Positions 1 to 4,430 of a DNA stretch of 5,170 nucleotides are shown one piece after another (the stretch's first letter is position 1; each line of letters begins with the position of its first letter). This stretch comes from Bacillota bacterium. GTDB lineage: Bacteria; Bacillota; Clostridia; Christensenellales; Aristaeellaceae. A program made the translations under genes and the position numbers. The notes beneath the pieces are model-generated. The model searched no databases, was not told the origin of the DNA, and saw only the letters and a list, made by a program, of their open reading frames with translations. The stretch is from positions 1 to 5,170 of the forward strand of contig JAEVZE010000436.1 in the NCBI GenBank assembly GCA_023392395.1, given 5' to 3'.

Positions 1-86
1 GCCTTCCCGCCAGGTCCGCTTTCAGCCAGCGGCGGACCCTCTCTGGTGCCTTCCGAGCGCGATTTTTCCCCGTCATTCCGGTAGAT
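1..86 (-). promoter_or_regulatory. T-box riboswitch leader, 5' part (Stem I), cut by window edge
   Basis: Read on the minus strand, the RNA beginning near 86 starts GACGGGGAAAAATCG, then has AGAGAG (44-39), a perfect 7-bp stem GGTCCGC/GCGGACC (38-32 with 19-13) and a 12-nt loop CGCTGGCTGAAA (31-20). This order (purine-rich 5' start, AGAGAG, GC stem, a loop resembling GGUGNRA) is that of T-box Stem I, whose AGAGA and distal loop form the double T-loop that stacks on the tRNA elbow. T-box leaders sense uncharged tRNA and control aminoacyl-tRNA synthetase or amino-acid genes. The 3' side of the specifier loop, the antiterminator and the regulated gene all lie beyond position 1, so the amino acid cannot be read. 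A sigma-A promoter sits at the expected distance upstream. The call is by pattern recognition and not by a covariance model. Confidence 0.72.
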
Positions 87-92
87 GGATGC

Positions 93-121
93 AGTATAGG
101 ACTTCTTTTTACCGCTGTCAA
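93..121 (-). promoter_or_regulatory. Sigma-A promoter for the T-box transcript
   Basis: On the minus strand, TTGACA (121-116) is followed after exactly 17 nt by TATACT (98-93). The -35 is a perfect consensus and the -10 matches five of six positions. The predicted start is an A near 86, which places the T-box AGAGAG about 42 nt into the RNA. It drives transcription leftwards, away from the recombinase. Confidence 0.85.
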
Positions 122-186
122 GTTAACGATTTTACCGCAGCAGCGATATCTCAACAAGGCAAGTATCCAAGGCTTTTGACGGAATC

Positions 187-309
187 TTTGCATGCATTAA
201 TGATGATCAATTAGCCCAAATGGATGTCCAGGCGATCCATCTGGAGGACAGGAGCGCGTCCACCATCAAGAAGCAAAAGCTGCTGCTCAGCTAGGTACTG
301 GAGCACGCG
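187..309 (+). pseudogene. Remnant of the recombinase core-binding domain, with in-frame TAG
   Basis: The frame of the downstream recombinase stays open upstream of its first ATG apart from one TAG at 292-294. It reads LAQMDVQAIHLEDRSASTIK then KQKLLLS-stop-VLEHAM. The stretch resembles the end of the core-binding (SAM-like) domain of phage and transposon integrases, where a 'lSpsTikk...ll...l..A...g.i..NP' pattern leads into the catalytic domain. One C-to-T change (CAG to TAG) would explain the stop. Upstream, the frame is open only back to 127, after a TAA at 124-126, and similarity fades before about 187. The arm-binding domain is absent, and the T-box promoter occupies the space where it would be. 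Confidence 0.65.
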
Positions 310-984
310 ATGCTAACCCAGATCATTCAGCGAAACCCCGTTGAGGGCGTTCAGATGCCGCCCATGACCCACAACACCAAGGCGGTCTTCCTCTACGAGA
401 AGGATGAACAGGAAAAACTGGTTGCTGCCTTCACCGAAGAGAAAAATGGCCGGCTCCGCTTCCGATACGGATGGGGAGCCGTTCTTATTTTGGAGACAGG
501 CTTACGGGCCGGCGAGGCGCTGGCTCTGGAGTGGGGCGACATCGACGAGGAAAAACGGACGTTGAAGGTCACCAAGAACATTGTCCGGATAGACGGGAAA
601 AACACCATCCAGCGCACCACGAAGACCGATTCTGGCAAGCGCACTATCCCGCTTAACGGCAGGGCGATGGAGGCTGTCCAACACCTAAAAGCACAGGTGG
701 TCCCCAGCTGCGCCTTTGTGCTCGCCACCCAGACCGGGAAGAACCTGAGCTACCGGAACCTTCTAGCAGTAATGGAGAAGGCCTGCGAGGCGGTGGGCGT
801 GGAGCACCGGGGCTTGCACGCACTGAGGCACTCCTTCGCCAGCAACCTATACGCGCGAGGCGTAGAGGTCAAGATCATATCGAAGCTGCTGGGCCACGCC
901 AGCGTGGAGATAACCTACAATCGGTACATCCACTTCTTCGAGGGCGAAATCGACGACACCCTCCGGCAGGCGGTCGGGGTGTAA
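310..984 (+). CDS. Tyrosine recombinase/integrase catalytic domain, N-terminally truncated
   Basis: This 224-residue reading frame is the catalytic half of a phage or conjugative-element integrase, a site-specific recombinase that uses a tyrosine nucleophile. All catalytic positions are visible: Arg66 in ETGLRAGEAL, a beta-hairpin Lys near 105 (TKTDSGKR), His170 and Arg173 in HALRH, His196 in LLGHAS and the probable nucleophile Tyr206 in YNRYIH. Full-length relatives are about 350-400 residues, so the arm-binding and most of the core-binding domain are missing. The frame continues upstream through a TAG at 292-294, which marks it as a decayed gene. The ATG at 310 has a GGAG six bases upstream, so the fragment could still be translated, but a lone catalytic domain is unlikely to recombine efficiently. 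No partner excisionase, relaxase or attachment repeats are visible. It ends 51 bp from the convergent kinase gene. Confidence 0.85.
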   Translation: MLTQIIQRNPVEGVQMPPMTHNTKAVFLYEKDEQEKLVAAFTEEKNGRLRFRYGWGAVLILETGLRAGEALALEWGDIDEEKRTLKVTKNIVRIDGKNTIQRTTKTDSGKRTIPLNGRAMEAVQHLKAQVVPSCAFVLATQTGKNLSYRNLLAVMEKACEAVGVEHRGLHALRHSFASNLYARGVEVKIISKLLGHASVEITYNRYIHFFEGEIDDTLRQAVGV

Positions 985-1035
985 ATGGAGAGAGAATAGC
1001 GGCTTTGCAGGAGTGGTAAGAACGGTAGTACAGGC

Positions 1036-2223
1036 TCACGTATTGCTGTATCGGGCGAGGAAGCCGCCCACGAACGCGTCGCCCAGGCCGATGGTCGTCG
1101 CGTTGGCCTTGTCCACGTGGAAGGAGGGGACACAGCACACCTCGCCTGGCATTAGCGCCTCGATCTCCCGGGAGAAGCGGACACCTTCATCTTCCATCGG
1201 CAGGCGCTCCGTCGCATCGCAATCATCCTTGTTAAAGTCCTCGCCGAGGCGATAGCGCGTGGTCGCCAGCGCAACGCCGCCCGTCAGCCCCTGCCGGACG
1301 GCGGCGGTCACATTGCCCGAGGCCAGCGCCCAGTATTTCGCATGCACGACGATGACCGGGACCGGTGCCAGCGCGCGCACATCGCCTAGTGCCTGCCGCA
1401 CATCTTTCGCGTTCAGCAGATCAACCTTGCGTCCGAGGCACTCCTGCAGTTCGTCTTCGTTCATCGCGTAGATGTCCGTCACCGGGCAGAGCGCTTGCTG
1501 CAGGATTTTGCGCAGCGCCGGCTCGTGATAGCCGCCGTCCTCAAGGTACACCACCGCGTCCCGGGGCAGCACGCGCATCATGCGCGTGAGCTGGTCCAAG
1601 CGCTCTTTTAGAAGTTCCCCGTGGTGTATGGCATTGAAGCCGGAGATCAGAAACACCTTGGCCTCCCGCAGGAAGCCCTCAAGGCGCTCGCTCAGCAGCA
1701 TGCGCATGTTGTCCAGATTGTGGTTGTAGATCAGCCGGTTCGCGCGGGCCGTCTTCAGGCGGATATCTCCGGCCGAGACCGTCGCACCCGTCGGGAACTG
1801 GACGATGAGGTGCGGGTAATGGTTGTCCCACCCGTTGCTGCACACGTACTCACACCCGGGCGGCAGCAGCGACCGGATGCAGTCGTTGACCGTGACCAGG
1901 TGAAGGCTGGCGGTGTACCCGAACTTCGCCATCGCGATCGCGGCGCGGACGCCCGTGCCCCCTAGGGTAGTCTTTTTAGGGAATCGAGCGGCGAACGCCT
2001 CGATGACCTCAGGGTTGGCGACAAACCGCTCGCCGCCGCGCCCATCCTTCACAAAGCCCAGGATCGACAGCACCATGTCTCGCTCAGTCTCGATGAAATG
2101 GTCCGCCGAGAGTTCCTCGCCCCGTATGCCGTACTGGGCGATCAGTTGCTCGTAGACACCCGGGCGCCACTCGATCTCGTAATCGACATTGTCGCCCATC
2201 CCCAGCACAATCCTCCCGCGCAT
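1036..2223 (-). CDS. ADP-dependent glucokinase/phosphofructokinase-family sugar kinase
   Basis: This 395-residue protein has a ribokinase-like fold and best resembles the ADP-dependent glucokinase/phosphofructokinase family, known mainly from archaea and animals with scattered bacterial members. Visible motifs are GMGDNVDYEIEW at 8-19 (the NxxD-like sugar-binding strand), GGTGVRAAIAMAKFG at 88-102, LISGFNAI at 192-199, MNEDEL at 254-259 (NExE-like, metal and phosphate) and GLGDAFVGG at 379-387, in which Asp382 is the expected catalytic base. The chain ends 13 residues after that Asp, as in archaeal ADP-dependent enzymes. PfkB-type ATP kinases normally carry a longer tail there. It probably phosphorylates a hexose or ketose phosphate in the cytoplasm. 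Its ATG at 2223 has AGGAGG six bases upstream. It is the second gene of an operon, 29 bp after the aldolase. ADP rather than ATP as donor is inferred from family resemblance, and the substrate is unknown. Confidence 0.78.
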   Translation of the reverse strand: MRGRIVLGMGDNVDYEIEWRPGVYEQLIAQYGIRGEELSADHFIETERDMVLSILGFVKDGRGGERFVANPEVIEAFAARFPKKTTLGGTGVRAAIAMAKFGYTASLHLVTVNDCIRSLLPPGCEYVCSNGWDNHYPHLIVQFPTGATVSAGDIRLKTARANRLIYNHNLDNMRMLLSERLEGFLREAKVFLISGFNAIHHGELLKERLDQLTRMMRVLPRDAVVYLEDGGYHEPALRKILQQALCPVTDIYAMNEDELQECLGRKVDLLNAKDVRQALGDVRALAPVPVIVVHAKYWALASGNVTAAVRQGLTGGVALATTRYRLGEDFNKDDCDATERLPMEDEGVRFSREIEALMPGEVCCVPSFHVDKANATTIGLGDAFVGGFLARYSNT

Positions 2224-2228
2224 GGAAA

Positions 2229-2235
2229 CCCTCCT
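2229..2235 (-). promoter_or_regulatory. Ribosome binding site of the kinase gene
   Basis: AGGAGGG on the minus strand, five to six bases before the ATG at 2223, is a full-strength Shine-Dalgarno sequence. It fixes the kinase start and shows that the gene is translated independently of the upstream aldolase. Confidence 0.8.
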
Positions 2236-2252
2236 GTTTTGCCAGCGGCGGA

Positions 2253-3113
2253 TCAGTACAGCTTCGCCCTATCGCCCGAGTCGAACAGCCGGATCTTGGC
2301 GCGGCAGATCTCCTTGGTGGCCTCGATGCACTTGGGATAGATGTCCAGCGGCTCGCGCAGCGTCAGGTCGGTCAGCACTTCCCGGCACTTGCGATAGAAG
2401 GCCGCCTTGATGTCGCTGGAGATGTTGACCTTGCTGATGCCCAGCTTGATCGCCGCGCGGATCTCCTCGTCCGGGTTGTCCGAGCCGCCATGTAGCACCA
2501 GCGGCAGAGCGGTGCGGCGGTGCATCTCCTCCAGAATGTCCAGGCGTAGCGCCGGCTTCTTCCCCTTGGGATACAGGCCGTGGGCGGTGCCGATGGCCAG
2601 CGCCAGCGCGTCAATGCCCGTCTTCTCGATAAAGGCGATCGCATCGTCGGGGTTGGTGTAGATGATGTTCTCCGTGCCCGCCTCGCCGCCGTTGCCGGTC
2701 GCGCCGATCGTGCCAATCTCCGCCTCCACCGTGACGCCAACGGCGTGCGCAGCCTCGACCACCTTTTGAGTGAGCGCGACGTTGTCTTCAAACGAGGCGG
2801 TGGAGGAATCGATCATGACAGAGGAGAAGCCGCACTGGATCGCGTGGATGACCTGCCCAAAGCTGGCGCCGTGGTCCAGGTGGACGCACACCGGCAGCTG
2901 GGTGTGGTTGGCCTCATCGAGCACCGCCTTGATAAAGCTGTCCTGCACGAAGGCCAGCTCATTGGGGTGGATAGCGATGATGACGGGCGAGGCCTTTTCC
3001 TCGCAGGCTTCCATCACGGCGCGCAGCAGCATACTGCTGCTGACGTTGAAGGCGGGCACCGCGAAACCATTCCGGGCCGCCACCGAGAGAATTTGTTTGA
3101 GATCAACCAACAT
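2253..3113 (-). CDS. Class II ketose-bisphosphate aldolase (fructose/tagatose-bisphosphate type)
   Basis: This 286-residue zinc-dependent aldolase would cleave a ketose 1,6-bisphosphate to dihydroxyacetone phosphate and an aldehyde. The TIM-barrel landmarks are in order: FAVPAFNV at 17-24, HLDHG at 78-82 (Asp80 catalytic, His81 zinc), VEAEIG at 129-134, AIGTAHGLY at 173-181 (His178 zinc), LVLHGGSD at 205-212 (His208 zinc) and VNISSDI at 229-235 (phosphate and substrate). The length is typical for the family (about 280-310). The chosen ATG at 3113 has AAGGAGG eight bases upstream and starts with the family-like MLVDLKQIL. A frame extending 68 codons further upstream is non-coding leader. The GGSDNPD segment differs from the common GGSGxPD or GASG, which suggests a subfamily whose sugar may not be fructose. 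It is the first gene of the operon with the kinase. Confidence 0.92.
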   Translation of the reverse strand: MLVDLKQILSVAARNGFAVPAFNVSSSMLLRAVMEACEEKASPVIIAIHPNELAFVQDSFIKAVLDEANHTQLPVCVHLDHGASFGQVIHAIQCGFSSVMIDSSTASFEDNVALTQKVVEAAHAVGVTVEAEIGTIGATGNGGEAGTENIIYTNPDDAIAFIEKTGIDALALAIGTAHGLYPKGKKPALRLDILEEMHRRTALPLVLHGGSDNPDEEIRAAIKLGISKVNISSDIKAAFYRKCREVLTDLTLREPLDIYPKCIEATKEICRAKIRLFDSGDRAKLY

Positions 3114-3119
3114 GCAAGA

Positions 3120-3128
3120 CCCCTCCTT
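3120..3128 (-). promoter_or_regulatory. Ribosome binding site of the aldolase gene
   Basis: The minus strand reads AAGGAGGGG, with about eight bases between AAGGAGG and the ATG at 3113. This strong site decides the aldolase start in favour of 3113 over the longer in-frame ATG at 3317. Confidence 0.85.
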
Positions 3129-3134
3129 CAGAAT

Positions 3135-3154
3135 AAAGGCTTTCAAAGGCTTTT
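3135..3154. repeat. Tandem 10-bp direct repeat in the aldolase leader
   Basis: AAAGGCTTTC (3135-3144) is followed immediately by AAAGGCTTTT (3145-3154). The repeat lies just upstream of the aldolase ribosome binding site. On the minus strand it contains GAAAG, the same core as the inverted repeats further right. Its role is unknown. Confidence 0.5.
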
Positions 3155-3249
3155 GCGATCGCCCCAATCGCGCGATGTCCCGTTTCCAATTCTGCCCCGT
3201 GCCTCCGCATTCCGAAGCGTCAAATCGCGCGGGCCGCCTTTGCGCGCTT

Positions 3250-3278
3250 AATGTATCACACACATGCCGGGAATGCAA
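3250..3278 (-). promoter_or_regulatory. Candidate promoter of the aldolase-kinase operon
   Basis: On the minus strand, TTGCAT (3278-3273) is separated by 17 nt from TACATT (3255-3250), and TGA directly before the latter makes an extended -10 (TGATACATT). The predicted start is near 3243, giving a leader of about 130 nt. The -35 matches only three of six bases, and it forms the loop of a small inverted repeat, CGGGA/TCCCG (3268-3272 with 3279-3283). It is the best minus-strand candidate I found in the intergenic region, but it is not a strong one. Confidence 0.42.
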
Positions 3279-3315
3279 TCCCGCGGGTAGAGCCGAAGCA
3301 AGCGCGGACGGCCGC

Positions 3316-3339
3316 ATCCTTTCCGGAATCTGAAAGGAT
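3316..3339. promoter_or_regulatory. Perfect 8-bp inverted repeat, possible operator
   Basis: ATCCTTTC (3316-3323) and GAAAGGAT (3332-3339) are exact inverted copies separated by eight bases. No T-run follows, so it is unlikely to be a terminator. Its position between the divergent genes and its GAAAG core, shared with two other inverted repeats nearby, suggest a binding site for the adjacent MurR/RpiR regulator. The link to that protein is inference. Confidence 0.5.
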
Positions 3340-3399
3340 TCTCATGCCCTGGTCCGGGGACGCGCGCCCATCGGCAAATCCGTCCGCACCTCCGGCAAT

Positions 3400-3430
3400 A
3401 TCCCTTTCTGGGGTCGAGGTGAGAAGGGAT
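3400..3430. promoter_or_regulatory. Imperfect inverted repeat, possible second operator
   Basis: ATCCCTTTCT (3400-3409) pairs with AGAAGGGAT (3422-3430) with one unpaired T, around a 12-base spacer. The arms resemble those of the repeat at 3316-3339 (ATCCTTTC). It could be a related regulator site or a hairpin in a leftward transcript. Confidence 0.35.
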
Positions 3431-3443
3431 GATCTCAAAATTC

Positions 3444-3457
3444 TGAAAGAACTTTCA
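3444..3457. promoter_or_regulatory. TGAAAG-AA-CTTTCA palindrome, possible RpiR-type operator
   Basis: TGAAAG (3444-3449) and CTTTCA (3452-3457) form an exact palindrome with a two-base centre. It is centred about 50 bp before the predicted start of the regulator transcript (near 3501), a position suited to autoregulation or activation. Dimeric SIS-domain regulators bind palindromes of about this size, but I cannot match it to a known operator. Confidence 0.48.
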
Positions 3458-3485
3458 TAAACGCCTATCTGCCGGAGAGTTGGCA

Positions 3486-3494
3486 TGGTATAAT
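3486..3494 (+). promoter_or_regulatory. Extended -10 promoter of the MurR/RpiR gene
   Basis: TGG followed by a perfect TATAAT (3489-3494) makes an extended -10 element. No good -35 is present about 17 bases upstream (near 3466-3471), which extended -10 promoters can tolerate. The predicted start is near 3501, leaving a short leader of about 25 nt before the ATG at 3526. The ATG at 3493 overlaps the box and would not be transcribed. Confidence 0.6.
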
Positions 3495-3525
3495 GCAGCC
3501 GAGTACTTTGCGGGAGATGGGCCTT

Positions 3526-4356
3526 ATGGTGGAATTCGGGCAGGATGTCTTCACCGTCATGCGCGCCGCTTACGCGGACATGACCAACGTGGAGCGTGCA
3601 ATCGCGGATTATTTGCTGAACGAGCGGCCCCGGGAAGCGCTGACGCTGCAGGCGGTCACCCGCAGGACGTTCGTCTCGGAGGCGTCGCTCTCCCGCTTTG
3701 CGCAGCGCTGCGGCTTCAAGGGGTTCCGCGAGTTCGCCTACCAGTATGCCGCCGACAGCGAGTCCCTCGAGGTGGCGGACCGGTTTTCGCCGGCGACGGA
3801 GGATGTGCTGGACGGCTACCGGGCGCTGTTCGCGAGGACGCTACGTCTGATCGACGAGGTCGGGATCGGCCGCGCGGTCGAGATGATCCGCTCGAGCCGG
3901 ATGATTCACGTGTACGGGGAAGGGCTGTCCGGCTATGCGGCCCGGGAATTCAAGACCCGGTTCATGCGCTTGGGCTTGACCGTCGAGGCGTTCACTGACG
4001 ACTTCATGATGAAGACCAACGCCGCGCTGATTCAGCCCGGCACGCTGGCCATTGGCATGTCGGTGTCCGGTAAGACGCGCAACACCATGGGCAGCCTCCG
4101 GACCGCGCGAAACAACGGCGCCAGCACGCTGCTGTTGACCGGCTCCACCTCCAAGAGTCTCCGGAGGCAGTTTGACGAGACGCTGACCGTGGCCACCTAT
4201 CAGGACCTGAGTACCGGCCTCAACACGTCGCCGCAGTTCCCGCTGGTGATCATGATCGATCTGATCTTCGCCCACTACCTGCACACAAATCTGGACAAGA
4301 ACATCGAGACCTACCACGCCACTGAGCGCGCGTTGAACGAGAATTCCGAAAAGTAG
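3526..4356 (+). CDS. MurR/RpiR-family transcriptional regulator (HTH + SIS)
   Basis: This 276-residue DNA-binding regulator is predicted to sense a sugar phosphate. The N-terminal RpiR-type helix-turn-helix covers about residues 15-75, with TNVERAIADYLL at 20-31, LTLQAVTRRTFVSEASLSRF at 39-58 and CGFKGFREFAY at 62-72. A C-terminal SIS domain runs from about 110 to 235, with VYGEGLSGYAA at 129-139 and SVSGKTRNT at 179-187, the phosphosugar-binding loop. The frame is open to an earlier ATG at 3493, but that codon lies inside a TATAAT box. The ATG at 3526 has GGGAG nine bases upstream, and another at 3517 is possible but has no spacing for a ribosome site. The gene is divergent from the aldolase-kinase operon, the usual arrangement for a local regulator, and likely acts on the inverted repeats in the shared intergenic region. 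Its ligand is probably an intermediate of that pathway (inference). Confidence 0.9.
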   Translation: MVEFGQDVFTVMRAAYADMTNVERAIADYLLNERPREALTLQAVTRRTFVSEASLSRFAQRCGFKGFREFAYQYAADSESLEVADRFSPATEDVLDGYRALFARTLRLIDEVGIGRAVEMIRSSRMIHVYGEGLSGYAAREFKTRFMRLGLTVEAFTDDFMMKTNAALIQPGTLAIGMSVSGKTRNTMGSLRTARNNGASTLLLTGSTSKSLRRQFDETLTVATYQDLSTGLNTSPQFPLVIMIDLIFAHYLHTNLDKNIETYHATERALNENSEK

Positions 4357-4377
4357 CGGATCTGAAAGCGAGAAGTA

Positions 4378-4418
4378 AAAAGCCATGGCCGCCGGTCAAA
4401 ACGGAGGCCATGGCTTTT
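4378..4418. terminator. Bidirectional Rho-independent terminator
   Basis: AAAAGCCATGGCC (4378-4390) and GGCCATGGCTTTT (4406-4418) form a perfect 13-bp stem. A further CCG/CGG pairing inside (4392-4394 with 4402-4404) leaves a 7-base loop. The A-tract on one arm and T-tract on the other give a U-run in either direction. It lies between the convergent stops at 4356 and 4433 and so serves both the RpiR-family and the ROK gene. Confidence 0.88.
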
Positions 4419-4430
4419 GTTCGCGCCGGG

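Noticed and set aside
985..1035. Terminator or attachment site between the recombinase and kinase genes
   Set aside because: I found no stable hairpin with a T-run and no direct repeat matching the left side of the recombinase remnant.
3155..3176. GCGATCGC and ATCGCGCGAT palindromes
   Set aside because: Short self-complementary GC-rich words are expected often in this composition. They share no core with the other repeats.
3218..3223. TTGACG on the minus strand as a -35 for the aldolase operon
   Set aside because: The bases 16-18 nt downstream do not resemble a -10 element. The nearest AT-rich hexamer, CAGAAT, is 23 nt away.
2580..3251. Long plus-strand open frame opposite the aldolase
   Set aside because: It is the antisense shadow of a well-supported aldolase gene and shows no domain of its own.
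3114..3317. 68-codon N-terminal extension of the aldolase reading frame
   Set aside because: The family-like start MLVDLKQIL at 3113 has an AAGGAGG site directly upstream. The extension has no recognisable domain and covers the candidate promoter and leader repeats.
3256..3486. 76-codon minus-strand open frame in the intergenic region
   Set aside because: No ribosome site or recognisable protein. It spans the inverted repeats and looks like a chance open frame in GC-rich DNA.
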